64,000 nt of DNA from an uncultured Flavobacteriia bacterium (GTDB taxonomy: Bacteria; Bacteroidota; Bacteroidia; Flavobacteriales_D; Crocinitomicaceae), in contig CALJTX010000012.1 in the NCBI GenBank assembly GCA_937975705.1, positions 1 to 64,000 of the forward strand. Direction: 5' to 3'. The notes under the pieces were generated by a model. That model was not told the origin of the DNA, did no database searches, and was given only the letters and a program-made list of their open reading frames with translations. Position 1 is the stretch's first letter, and each line of letters starts with the position of its first letter. The translations under genes and the position numbers were made by a program. Of the stretch, positions 42,668 through 51,650 are shown one piece after another.

Positions 42668-45448
42668 ATGGAAAAATTTATCACGGTAAAGGGCGCGCGC
42701 GAACACAACCTCAAAGGCCTGGATGTGCGCATTGCACATGGCAAACTCACTGTGATTACCGGCGTTTCCGGATCGGGTAAATCCAGCTTGGCTTTTGACA
42801 CCATATTTGCCGAAGGACAACGCCGCTTTATCGAGAGCATGTCTGCCTATGCGCGCCAATTTCTTGGACGCCTAGACAAACCAGCCATTGACGACATCAA
42901 AGGTTTGTCTCCAGCCATTGCCATCCAACAAAAAGTGAGCTCTGGCAACCCTAGATCTACTATTGGCACGAGCACCGAAATCTACGACTACCTCAAATTA
43001 CTATTTGCAAGAATCGGCACCACTTACTCGCCTATTTCAGGAGCGGCCGTACAAAAACACCAAACCAAAGATGTGCTGCATTTTTTGGATACCAATTGGC
43101 AAGACGCGCCTTTTGCGATTCTATATGCACTCGAATATAATTCAATTGAAAATTTAAATAAAAAGGTTGAACTTCTTAACAAAGAAGGTTTTACGCGTTT
43201 GTTTTTAGACAATTCTTTTGTATTAATTAACGATATATTTCCTTTCGAAGCACTGCCCGCTCAGTTATGGGTAGTGGTCGATCGCCTCAAAAATGAAGCC
43301 CGTGAACTCCCGCAACAAAGCAGGCTTTCTGAAGGCATTGAACGCGCTTTCGCTGAAGGCAAGGGCGAATGCAGCTTATACAATGCCAGCACGAAAGAAT
43401 TGATGGGTTTCAGCGCACTTTTTGAAGCCGACGGCTTGCGCTTTGAAGAACCCACCACCCCATTTTTCGCCTTTAACAACCCTTACGGGGCCTGTAAAAG
43501 ATGTGAGGGCTACGGCATGACGCTCGGCATAGACGAAGAGCTAGTTATCCCTGACCGCACAAAAAGTGTGTACGAAGGTGCCATTGCAGCTTGGAAAGGC
43601 GAAAACATGCAAGAATACTTGCAAACATTGCTTTACCAAGCCAGTAAATTTGACTTCCCCATACACCGCCCTATCCAAGAACTAAGCCCTGCACAATACG
43701 CGCTACTTTGGACCGGAAACAAGTATTTTATTGGTTTAAATGAATTCTTTAAACAAATTGAAAGTCAGACTTATAAAATACAATACAGAGTGCTACTTTC
43801 TCGCTATCGCGGCAAAACAATCTGCCCGGACTGCAACGGTACGCGCCTAAGAAAAGATGCCGCTTATGTCAAAATAGCAGACAAAAGCATTCAAGATGTT
43901 GTTTTAATGAGCATTGACGACGCCCTGCTTTATTTTCAGGGTCTTGAATTGGATCCGCACCAAAGTAAAGTCTGCAAGCATATTCTCCCCGAAATTGAAC
44001 AGCGCTTGTCTTATCTTCAGAAAGTTGGACTCGGCTACTTAACGCTCAACCGCAATTCAAACACCTTGTCGGGAGGAGAAGCGCAGCGCATTCAACTTGC
44101 CACCTCAATTGGTTCAAGCCTTGTTGGCTCGCTCTATATTCTCGACGAACCTTCTATTGGCCTACACCCCCGCGACACCAAAAAACTCATAGAGGTACTG
44201 ACAGCCCTCAAAAATCAGGGCAATACCGTATTAGTTGTGGAACACGAAGAAGAAATTATGCGGGCCGCCGATGAAATCATCGACATTGGGCCGCTGGCAG
44301 GCAGCCAAGGTGGTAATTTGGTGTTTCAAGGAGATTTTAAAGCCCTACAAAACAGCCAATCGCTGACCGCGCAATACCTCACAGGTCGAAAACAAATTGC
44401 CTTGCCGCAGCGCACCCGCACTGCACTTGGTTCCTTGACGATTCACAATGCCAGACAAAACAACCTCAAAAACCTAGATGTAAGCGTTCCACTTGGGCAA
44501 CTCGTTTGCGTCACTGGCGTGTCGGGCTCAGGGAAATCTACCCTCATCAAAAGACTTCTGTATCCGCTCGTGCGCAAAGAACTCGGCCTGAGCAGCGAAC
44601 TCATCGGCAAATGCAATGGCCTAAGTGGCGACATCAAAAAACTTGGCCATGTCGAGTTTATCGACCAAAATCCGATCGGGAAATCCTCGCGAAGCAACCC
44701 CATTACCTATGTCAAAGCTTTTGACGACATCAGAGAAATCTATGCGCGCCAACCATTAGCCAAATTGCGTGGCTACAAGCCCGGCTTCTTTTCTTTTAAC
44801 GTAGCCGGTGGCCGTTGCGAAATTTGCGAAGGAGAAGGAAACATCACGGTGTCAATGCAGTTTATGGCCGATGTACAGCTTCCTTGTAAACATTGCAAAG
44901 CCAAGCGCTACAAAAGCGAAACTTTGGAAATCTCATACCGAGAAAAATCGATCGCAGACTTACTTGCACTCACCTTACAAGAAGCGCTTGAGTTTTTCAG
45001 TGCAGACCCAGACAAACTGGCGCAGCGCGTGGCCGAAAAAATTCAACCGCTGATCGATGTAGGTCTTGGTTACCTTACGGTCGGGCAGTCCTCGAGCACA
45101 ATGTCTGGCGGAGAAGCACAGCGCATCAAACTCGCCTCTTTTCTCAGTAAAGGCAATCAACAAACACCTACACTATTCATCTTTGACGAACCCACTACCG
45201 GCTTGCACTTTTACGACATCGAAAAACTACTTATTGCTTTCAATGCCTTGCTAGACAAAGGGCATTCGCTCGTAGTTATCGAACACAACATGGAAGTGAT
45301 CAAATGTGCAGACCACCTCATCGACCTCGGCCCAGATGGCGGCGAAAACGGCGGACACCTGCTCTTTAGTGGTCATCCTAAGGAGTTTATCAAGCACCAA
45401 GACAACACAACAGCGCAGTATTTAAGTGAAAAGCTTGTTGAAAACTAA
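42668..45448 (+). CDS. uvrA: Excinuclease ABC subunit A
   Basis: DNA-damage recognition ATPase of nucleotide excision repair, 926 residues. Two ABC modules: Walker A GVSGSGKSSLAFDTIFAEGQ and later GVSGSGKSTLIKRLL; ABC signatures LSGGEAQRIQLA and MSGGEAQRIKLA. Zinc-binding Cys pairs are CKRCEGYG, CPDCNG and CEICEGEGN / CKHCKAK. RRFIESMSAYARQFL near residue 60 is typical. The start is the ATG at 42668, directly after the -7 box. An LexA-type box was not found. Confidence 0.98.
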   Translation: MEKFITVKGAREHNLKGLDVRIAHGKLTVITGVSGSGKSSLAFDTIFAEGQRRFIESMSAYARQFLGRLDKPAIDDIKGLSPAIAIQQKVSSGNPRSTIGTSTEIYDYLKLLFARIGTTYSPISGAAVQKHQTKDVLHFLDTNWQDAPFAILYALEYNSIENLNKKVELLNKEGFTRLFLDNSFVLINDIFPFEALPAQLWVVVDRLKNEARELPQQSRLSEGIERAFAEGKGECSLYNASTKELMGFSALFEADGLRFEEPTTPFFAFNNPYGACKRCEGYGMTLGIDEELVIPDRTKSVYEGAIAAWKGENMQEYLQTLLYQASKFDFPIHRPIQELSPAQYALLWTGNKYFIGLNEFFKQIESQTYKIQYRVLLSRYRGKTICPDCNGTRLRKDAAYVKIADKSIQDVVLMSIDDALLYFQGLELDPHQSKVCKHILPEIEQRLSYLQKVGLGYLTLNRNSNTLSGGEAQRIQLATSIGSSLVGSLYILDEPSIGLHPRDTKKLIEVLTALKNQGNTVLVVEHEEEIMRAADEIIDIGPLAGSQGGNLVFQGDFKALQNSQSLTAQYLTGRKQIALPQRTRTALGSLTIHNARQNNLKNLDVSVPLGQLVCVTGVSGSGKSTLIKRLLYPLVRKELGLSSELIGKCNGLSGDIKKLGHVEFIDQNPIGKSSRSNPITYVKAFDDIREIYARQPLAKLRGYKPGFFSFNVAGGRCEICEGEGNITVSMQFMADVQLPCKHCKAKRYKSETLEISYREKSIADLLALTLQEALEFFSADPDKLAQRVAEKIQPLIDVGLGYLTVGQSSSTMSGGEAQRIKLASFLSKGNQQTPTLFIFDEPTTGLHFYDIEKLLIAFNALLDKGHSLVVIEHNMEVIKCADHLIDLGPDGGENGGHLLFSGHPKEFIKHQDNTTAQYLSEKLVEN

Positions 45449-45459
45449 CAGGTTGTTCA

Positions 45460-45489
45460 TTTGTTATCATTTATATTCTCTTAACTTTG
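45460..45489 (+). promoter_or_regulatory. Promoter TTTG-N18-TAACTTTG for the SPT-like gene
   Basis: TTTG 45460-45463 and exact -7 box 45482-45489; the ATG at 45505 follows after 15 nt. Confidence 0.75.
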
Positions 45490-45504
45490 CAGAAAAATAA
45501 CAGC

Positions 45505-46752
45505 ATGTCAGCAGATATCTTCGAAAAAATCAAGGCAAACCGCGGACCACTCGGAATGCATGCCAAAGAATCTCATGGGTACTTCACCTTCCCCAAATTA
45601 GAAGGTGAAATTGGCCCCCACATGAACTTCCGTGGTAAAGAGAAGCTCAATTGGTCACTCAATAATTATCTTGGACTAGCCAACCACCCTGAGGTGCGCC
45701 AAGCAGACACCGACGCTGCAGCCATCTACGGTTTTGGCTCTCCAATGGGTGCACGCATGATGTCTGGTAACTCCAACCACCACGAACAACTCGAAAACGA
45801 ACTTTCTGCATTTGTCGGAAAAGAAGATACCATTTTAGCCAACTTTGGCTACCAAGCGGTTGTGTCCGCAATTGATTGTTTGGTAGACCGCCACGACGTC
45901 ATTGTTTACGACGCGGAGTCTCACGCTTGTATCCTAGACGGTGTGCGTTTGCACATGGGCAAGCGTTTTGTATTCAAACACAACGAGGTTGACGACTGCG
46001 AAAAGCAATTGCAACGCGCAACTAAACTCGCTGCCGAAACCGGCGGTGCCATCTTAGTCATTACTGAAGGTGTATTCGGAATGCGCGGCGACCAAGGTAA
46101 GCTCAAAGAAATTGTAGCCCTCAAAGAAAAATACAACTTCCGTTTGTTCGTCGACGACGCGCACGGTATTGGTGTATTGGGTGCTACCGGAGCTGGTACA
46201 GGTGAAGAGCAAGGTTGCCAAGACGGCATCGACATCTACTTCGGCACCTTTGCCAAGTCTTTTGCGCTCATCGGTGGCTTTATCTCTTCAGATGCCCAAG
46301 TCGTAGAATACCTACGCTACAACATGCGCTCACAAATTTTTGCCAAAGCAATGCCTGCGGCACTTGTTCTTGGTTTGCTCAAGCGCTTAGAACTCATGCG
46401 CACGCTACCTGAGCTCAAAGACAAACTCTGGGAAAACACCAACGCCCTACAAAACGGACTCAAAGCAGCTGGTTTTGAAATTGGCCCAACGAACAGTTGC
46501 GTAACGCCAGTTTACCTCAGCGGATCTATTCCTGAAGCAACCAACCTCATCTTTGACCTCCGCGAAAACTACAACGTATTCTGCTCCATGGTGGTTTATC
46601 CTGTGGTTCCAAAAGGCATGATCATCTTGCGCCTCATTCCAACGGCGGCGCATACCTTAGAAGATGTCAAGTACACCATCGATTGCTTCTCACAAATCGT
46701 AGGCAAATTGAAAGCCGGCGAATACATGTCAGACAAAATTGCCGCTATCTAA
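45505..46752 (+). CDS. spt: Alpha-oxoamine synthase, probably serine palmitoyltransferase
   Basis: PLP enzyme of the SPT/KBL/BioF family, 415 residues, condensing an acyl-CoA with an amino acid. Schiff-base Lys251 in FGTFAKSFALIGG; DAESHACILDGVR with the PLP-stacking His; VDDAHGIGVLG; GSPMGARMMSGNSNHHEQLE near residue 85. Bacteroidota make sphingolipids by SPT, and this N-terminal extension (HAKESHGYFTFPKLEG) recalls the proteins annotated so in this phylum, but 2-amino-3-ketobutyrate CoA ligase or BioF cannot be excluded from motifs alone. Strong own promoter. Terminated by the long inverted repeat at 46.8 kb. Confidence 0.8.
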   Translation: MSADIFEKIKANRGPLGMHAKESHGYFTFPKLEGEIGPHMNFRGKEKLNWSLNNYLGLANHPEVRQADTDAAAIYGFGSPMGARMMSGNSNHHEQLENELSAFVGKEDTILANFGYQAVVSAIDCLVDRHDVIVYDAESHACILDGVRLHMGKRFVFKHNEVDDCEKQLQRATKLAAETGGAILVITEGVFGMRGDQGKLKEIVALKEKYNFRLFVDDAHGIGVLGATGAGTGEEQGCQDGIDIYFGTFAKSFALIGGFISSDAQVVEYLRYNMRSQIFAKAMPAALVLGLLKRLELMRTLPELKDKLWENTNALQNGLKAAGFEIGPTNSCVTPVYLSGSIPEATNLIFDLRENYNVFCSMVVYPVVPKGMIILRLIPTAAHTLEDVKYTIDCFSQIVGKLKAGEYMSDKIAAI

Positions 46753-46777
46753 GCACGCAATTCATTCAAAATATACA

Positions 46778-46817
46778 GCAAAAAAAATACGGGTCATTCG
46801 ACCCGTATTTTTTTTGC
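46778..46817. terminator. Bidirectional terminator overlapping the rhlE stop
   Basis: A perfect 18-bp inverted repeat (46778-46795 with 46800-46817) around ATTC with A8/T8 flanks. The last seven rhlE codons and its TGA lie within the hairpin. Confidence 0.92.
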
Positions 46818-47903
46818 GATGAGTTTTTCGATCGCTTTAAAGTATTTGTGATCTTCTGGCTCGCAGAAGATAACTGACCTGCCCTCGCGTCCAGCTCGGC
46901 CCGTTCGGCCAATGCGGTGCACGTAGGTTTCGGCAACAGTAGGTACATCTGTATTGATCACTAAATCAAGGCCAGAGATATCGATGCCTCGGGCTGCAAT
47001 ATCAGTAGCGACTAAAATGCGGATCTTGCCTTCTTTGAAATGACTGAGTGCCATTTGACGCGCATTTTGAGATTTGTTGCCATGAATGGCCATTGCTTCT
47101 AGCTTGTTCTTGCCGAGCATGCGCACGAGCTTATCGGCACCGTGTTTGGTGCGCGAAAATACCAAAACGCTTTCAGCCGGGTCTTTTTTGAGTAAATCTA
47201 CCAAAGAAGACTCTTTGTGTTTGCGGTCGGCAACGTGGATCATGCATTGATCTATGCGCTCAGCGGTAGAGGAAACGGGGGTAACCGTTACTTCAATGGG
47301 GTCTTGCAATAAACTCTGAGCCAAACTCTTGACTTCATTGGGCATGGTTGCCGAAAAAAGTAGCGTCTGACGCTCTCTAGGCAATAACTTGACAATGCGC
47401 TTGACATCGTGGATAAAGCCCATATCGAGCATGCGGTCTGCTTCGTCTAGGACAAAGATGGACAATTGCTTGAGGTTGACAAAGCCTTGTTGGTGCAAAT
47501 CGAGTAAGCGACCCGGCGTAGCAATAAGAATAGCTGGCTTTTGCTTGAGTGTCTGGATTTGCGCATGCGCTTTGACACCACCAAAAATAACCAAGGAACG
47601 CAAGCCAAGATGCTTGCCATAGGCCTTGAAATTATCGGCGATTTGAATAGCGAGTTCGCGGGTTGGGGTTACAATAAGCGCTTTGATACCGCCATCAAGG
47701 GGCTTTTTAGCGTGAAGTAATTCCAAAATCGGGATGGCAAAAGCAGCAGTTTTCCCTGTTCCTGTTTGAGCAAGACCAATGAGGTCGCGTTGTTCTAGGA
47801 TTGGTGGGATAGCTTTTTCTTGGATCGGAGTTGCATTTGTATAGCCTTTTTCAGCGATGGCTTGAAGGAGCTTCGGCTCCAGGGGTAATTCATTAAATAA
47901 CAT
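46794..47903 (-). CDS. rhlE: DEAD-box RNA helicase RhlE-like
   Basis: 369 residues, minimal helicase core. Start MLFNELPLEPKLLQAIAEKGY at 47903; the upstream in-frame Met is rejected because it precedes the family's normal N-terminus. Motifs: TPIQEKAIPPIL, AQTGTGKTAAFAIP, PTRELAIQ, LDEADRMLDMGF (RhlE/RhlB type), SATMP, VATDIAARGIDI and HRIGRTGRAG. No C-terminal tail beyond LIAKKIRVE. Roles in RNA decay or ribosome maturation are inferred from family. A TACCTTTG box lies 55 nt upstream. The 3' end is inside the shared terminator. Confidence 0.95.
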   Translation of the reverse strand: MLFNELPLEPKLLQAIAEKGYTNATPIQEKAIPPILEQRDLIGLAQTGTGKTAAFAIPILELLHAKKPLDGGIKALIVTPTRELAIQIADNFKAYGKHLGLRSLVIFGGVKAHAQIQTLKQKPAILIATPGRLLDLHQQGFVNLKQLSIFVLDEADRMLDMGFIHDVKRIVKLLPRERQTLLFSATMPNEVKSLAQSLLQDPIEVTVTPVSSTAERIDQCMIHVADRKHKESSLVDLLKKDPAESVLVFSRTKHGADKLVRMLGKNKLEAMAIHGNKSQNARQMALSHFKEGKIRILVATDIAARGIDISGLDLVINTDVPTVAETYVHRIGRTGRAGREGRSVIFCEPEDHKYFKAIEKLIAKKIRVE

Positions 47904-47957
47904 GTAAGCTTCAATATCGAACGGAGTAAACAACATTTTTTACCCGACGAAGTGCTG

Positions 47958-47965
47958 CAAAGGTA
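47958..47965 (-). promoter_or_regulatory. -7 box TACCTTTG for rhlE
   Basis: Exact match on the minus strand, 55 nt before the start codon, in the 83-nt gap after cutC. Confidence 0.5.
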
Positions 47966-47986
47966 CGCAAATATATCGGAGCGACC

Positions 47987-48688
47987 TTAAATTGAACCAA
48001 GTATGCGTTTGAGCCTGTTTTCATTCACCTTCAAAATGGTCTCTGAAAAAGCTGAATCTTCGTCTAGCAACTCTTTTTGAGTCGCTGAAAAATGTACAGC
48101 AGCCAAATTTGGAATTTGAGCTAGCTTGCCTATATTGCCGGCATTGACACCTCCACCCGCCATAATTTGAATGCGGCCATTGGCATATGCACACATTTTT
48201 TCAAGAATAGGCACCCCTACTTCCACATTGGATGCAAAACCTGAAGTGAGCACGCGCTTGAACCCGAGTGAGATCAGGATGTCTAGCGAACGCTTCCAAT
48301 CTACACTTTCGTCAAACGCGCGGTGAAAGGTCCAGTCGAGTTGCGGTGCAATTTGCATGAGCTGCTGTAGCTGAACTTTATCTATTTCAAAATTAGCTTG
48401 CAACACACCTACCACCACGCCTTGCACACCGAGTTGGGCGCAATGTGCTATATCTCTACCAATCAATTGGAGCTCCTCTGGGCTGTAATGAAAACCGCCT
48501 GCTCTTGGCCGGATCAATACATGTGTGTCGAGACCCAACTCAAGGGCGGTCTCAATGAGGCCTGCAGAAGGTGTTAAACCACCTTGTTCTAGATTCTGAC
48601 AAAGCTCTATGCGTGCAAACGCATGAGTCTTAGCCAACAGAAGCGCCTCGAGAGAAGCGGCACATAATTCAAGTTCTATCGGATTCAT
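47987..48688 (-). CDS. cutC: CutC family protein
   Basis: TIM-barrel CutC, historically linked to copper tolerance though the activity is unproven. The start MNPIELELCAASLEALLLA at 48688 matches the family N-terminus and yields 233 residues; the longer frame overlaps the divergent E1 promoter. Diagnostic stretches: RIELCQNLEQGGLTPS, VLIRPRAGGFHYS, FHRAFDES and IMAGGGVN. Divergent from the E1 gene with 74 nt between. Confidence 0.95.
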   Translation of the reverse strand: MNPIELELCAASLEALLLAKTHAFARIELCQNLEQGGLTPSAGLIETALELGLDTHVLIRPRAGGFHYSPEELQLIGRDIAHCAQLGVQGVVVGVLQANFEIDKVQLQQLMQIAPQLDWTFHRAFDESVDWKRSLDILISLGFKRVLTSGFASNVEVGVPILEKMCAYANGRIQIMAGGGVNAGNIGKLAQIPNLAAVHFSATQKELLDEDSAFSETILKVNENRLKRILGSI

Positions 48689-48736
48689 TAGAAGCAAAAT
48701 TGCACATTTTAGGGCAAAAATGAGGTCTAAAGTCCG

Positions 48737-48744
48737 TATATTTG
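48737..48744 (+). promoter_or_regulatory. -7 box TATATTTG for the E1 gene
   Basis: Exact match 18 nt before the ATG at 48763. Confidence 0.55.
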
Positions 48745-48762
48745 TCTGCAATCAACAGAAAA

Positions 48763-51207
48763 ATGGCCAAAGAAAAAGCGAATCCCACCAACGAGCATCT
48801 CGACTTCAATACCTTCAAACAAACAGTCCTGCTCGACTACCAACTTGCCTGTGAATCGAGAGAAGCCTCTTTATTAGGCCGCAAAGAGGTCCTCACCGGA
48901 AAAGCTAAATTTGGCATTTTTGGCGACGGCAAAGAACTCGCTCAAATTGCACTTGCCAAACAATTTCAAAACGGAGACTTCAGATCGGGCTACTACCGTG
49001 ACCAAACCCTCATGATGGCTATTTCAGCCCTCACCATAGAACAATATTTTGCAGGCCTTTACGCGCACACAGATGTAACCATTGAGCCTCAATCAGCCGG
49101 CCGACAAATGGGCGGCCATTACGCCACGCGCAACCTCGACCAAAACGGCCAATGGAAAGACCTCATGTCTCAGAAAAACAGTTCCTCAGACATCTCTCCT
49201 ACTGCCGGGCAAATGCCGCGCTTACTCGGACTTGCGCAGGCTTCTAAGGTTTACCGCGAGCATCCTACACTCAAAGAACTCGAAGCATTTAAAAAATTCA
49301 CCAACGGCGGCAATGAAGTTGCATTTGGTACCATTGGCGATGCTTCTACCTCAGAAGGCCCTTTCTGGGAAACCATGAACGCAGCAGGTGTCTTACAGGT
49401 GCCCATGGTGATGTCCGTCTGGGACGACGGCTACGGCATTTCAGTTCCGCGTGAACTCCAAACCACCAAAGGCAGTATTTCCGACGCGCTAGCAGGTTTT
49501 CAGCGCAACGCCGACCAAAAAGGATTTGAAATTTTAGTCACTAAAGGCTGGGATTACCCCCACCTCTGTGAAACCTACGAAAAAGCGGTGGATATCGCCC
49601 GCACCCAACACGTTCCTGTTTTGGTGCATGTCAAAGAAGTGAATCAGCCTCAGGGGCACTCTACATCTGGCTCGCACGAACGCTACAAATCAGAGGAACG
49701 CCTCGCTTGGGAAACCGAATTTGATTGCATTGCTAAATTCAGAGAGTGGATATTGTCTTTTGCACAAAAAGGCTTGGTGTTGGCAACCGAAGAAGAACTC
49801 GACGCCATCTCTGCAGCTGCCAAAGAGCGCATCAGAGCTGCCAAAAACAGCGCCTGGCAAGCATTCACCAACGACATCTTACAAGACAAACAAGAATTGC
49901 TCGATATTTTGAGTCGTTTCGATGCCGCTCATCCTTTGCATGCGCAAACTGCTGCACTACAGCAACAACTCAGCAAAGAAAAAGACAGCATCCGCCGAGA
50001 CCTCCTCTCTGCAGCGCGCTTAATTTTACGCCAAAACTTAAAAGACGAGAGCCCGGAGCGCTATGCGCTTGCCAATTGGGTAGGCCGCATTCAGCTCAAA
50101 GCCCAAGACCGCTATAGCTCTTACCTCCACTCTAACTCAGTGGAAAATATTTCTAAAGTTCAAAAGGTAGCGGTTGCCTATAGTTCTGAAACACAACTAG
50201 AAGACGGCCGCATTATTCTGCGCGAAAACTACCGCAAAATTCTAGAAACCCGACCAGAGGTACTCGTCTTTGGCGAAGATGCCGGCAAAATCGGCGGCGT
50301 GAATCAAAGTTTAGAAGGCCTGCAAGAACAATTCGGAAATTTGCGCGTCTCCGACACCGGTATCCGCGAATGCACTATCATTGGTCAAGGTATTGGTATG
50401 GCCATGCGCGGTTTGCGCCCAATTGCCGAAATCCAATACTTAGATTACTTGCTTTACGGCATTCAAATCATGTCCGACGACCTCGCTACAGTTCAGTACC
50501 GCACTAAGGGCGGTCAAAAAGCACCACTTATCGTTTCAACACGTGGGCATCGCTTAGAAGGCATTTGGCACAGCGGCTCGCCAATGGGCATGATCATCAA
50601 TTCACTGCGCGGTGTGCACGTTTGTGTACCACGCAACATGACCAAAGCTGCTGCATTCTACAACACACTTCTTCAGGCCGACGAACCCGCATTAGTGATT
50701 GAACCGCTCAACGGCTACCGCAGCAAAGAGCGCATGCCACTTAATTTTGGCGAATTCACAGAACCGCTTGGCGTTCCTGAAATTGTACAAGCAGGCACAG
50801 ACCTCACCCTCGTTTCTTACGGTTCCACTTTCAATATTTGCGAACAAGCCGTACAGCAACTTTCGGCAATGGATATCTCTGTTGAGCTCATCGATGCGCA
50901 AACCTTACTGCCATTTGACATCCACCATATCATTGGCCAATCGCTCGCCAAGACCAACGCCCTACTCATTGTAGACGAAGATGTCAGCAGTGGTGCCAGC
51001 GCATTTATGCTCGATCAAATCTTAGTCAAGCAAAACGGCTACCAGCACCTCGATCTCGCTCCTCAAACCATGGCTGCCAAAGACCACCGCCCTGCTTATG
51101 GCTCAGACGGCGACTACTTCAGCAAACCCAACCTCGACGACATCATCGAAAAGGTTTTGGACATGATGCATGATTTAGATCCGGAGGCTTATCCTAAAGT
51201 GTATTAA
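48763..51207 (+). CDS. Fused alpha-beta E1 of a branched-chain/2-oxoacid dehydrogenase complex
   Basis: Thiamine-diphosphate enzyme decarboxylating 2-oxoacids, 814 residues. N-terminal E1-alpha half (about 1-400): RDQTLMMAI, GQMPRLLGLAQA, and the TPP/Mg site GDASTSEGPFWETMN. A helical linker (about 400-460). C-terminal E1-beta half (about 475-814): VFGEDAGKIGGVNQ, RVSDTGIRE, AEIQYLDYL and AAKDHRPAYGSDG. Alpha and beta are separate genes in many bacteria; the fusion is common in Bacteroidota. Substrate (branched-chain versus pyruvate) unresolved. Start MAKEKANPTNEHLDF. E2 and E3 are not adjacent. Confidence 0.92.
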   Translation: MAKEKANPTNEHLDFNTFKQTVLLDYQLACESREASLLGRKEVLTGKAKFGIFGDGKELAQIALAKQFQNGDFRSGYYRDQTLMMAISALTIEQYFAGLYAHTDVTIEPQSAGRQMGGHYATRNLDQNGQWKDLMSQKNSSSDISPTAGQMPRLLGLAQASKVYREHPTLKELEAFKKFTNGGNEVAFGTIGDASTSEGPFWETMNAAGVLQVPMVMSVWDDGYGISVPRELQTTKGSISDALAGFQRNADQKGFEILVTKGWDYPHLCETYEKAVDIARTQHVPVLVHVKEVNQPQGHSTSGSHERYKSEERLAWETEFDCIAKFREWILSFAQKGLVLATEEELDAISAAAKERIRAAKNSAWQAFTNDILQDKQELLDILSRFDAAHPLHAQTAALQQQLSKEKDSIRRDLLSAARLILRQNLKDESPERYALANWVGRIQLKAQDRYSSYLHSNSVENISKVQKVAVAYSSETQLEDGRIILRENYRKILETRPEVLVFGEDAGKIGGVNQSLEGLQEQFGNLRVSDTGIRECTIIGQGIGMAMRGLRPIAEIQYLDYLLYGIQIMSDDLATVQYRTKGGQKAPLIVSTRGHRLEGIWHSGSPMGMIINSLRGVHVCVPRNMTKAAAFYNTLLQADEPALVIEPLNGYRSKERMPLNFGEFTEPLGVPEIVQAGTDLTLVSYGSTFNICEQAVQQLSAMDISVELIDAQTLLPFDIHHIIGQSLAKTNALLIVDEDVSSGASAFMLDQILVKQNGYQHLDLAPQTMAAKDHRPAYGSDGDYFSKPNLDDIIEKVLDMMHDLDPEAYPKVY

Positions 51208-51215
51208 GAAAACGC

Positions 51216-51617
51216 ATGCTGGGTCGGCTTTACAGTTTTTTACTCATTGTATTATTGCTAAGTAAACTTGGCTACAGCCTTACTTGGCAAGTGCATTACG
51301 AGCTCAATAAAGCAGAAATCGCAGCGCGCTATTGTGAAAACAAAAACAGACCCGAACTCCATTGTAATGGACAGTGTTACCTTGCAAAGCAATTGAAAAA
51401 AGCAGATGCCGAACTTCAATCTAAAGAACAAGAGCAGCAAAATCATCTCGATCTTGGTGCAAAAATTATTTCTGAGCAATGCTACCTACCTAACGACACT
51501 CCTACTTTATCTTTAAATATCAAATTCAAATATCCAAAGGAAAAAATCTCCTGCAAGGAGAATTTCTATTCATTTTCCATTATTCAAAACTGTTTTCATC
51601 CACCTTGTATGGCTTGA
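51216..51617 (+). CDS. Small Cys-rich exported protein (133 aa)
   Basis: Not firmly assigned. One N-terminal hydrophobic segment (LYSFLLIVLLLSKLGYSL) is a signal or anchor. The conserved-looking core YCENKNRPELHCNGQCYLAKQLKKA (read in parts: YCENKN, PELHCNGQC, YLAKQLKK) recurs in small Bacteroidota proteins found near metal or TonB genes. The C-terminal part carries more Cys (SEQCYLP, ISCKEN, QNCFHPPC). It starts 8 nt after the E1 stop and precedes two other envelope genes in the same direction, suggesting a cluster of three. Confidence 0.7.
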   Translation: MLGRLYSFLLIVLLLSKLGYSLTWQVHYELNKAEIAARYCENKNRPELHCNGQCYLAKQLKKADAELQSKEQEQQNHLDLGAKIISEQCYLPNDTPTLSLNIKFKYPKEKISCKENFYSFSIIQNCFHPPCMA

Positions 51618-51650
51618 TTGAATTACTATTCGTCAACTTAAATACAACAC

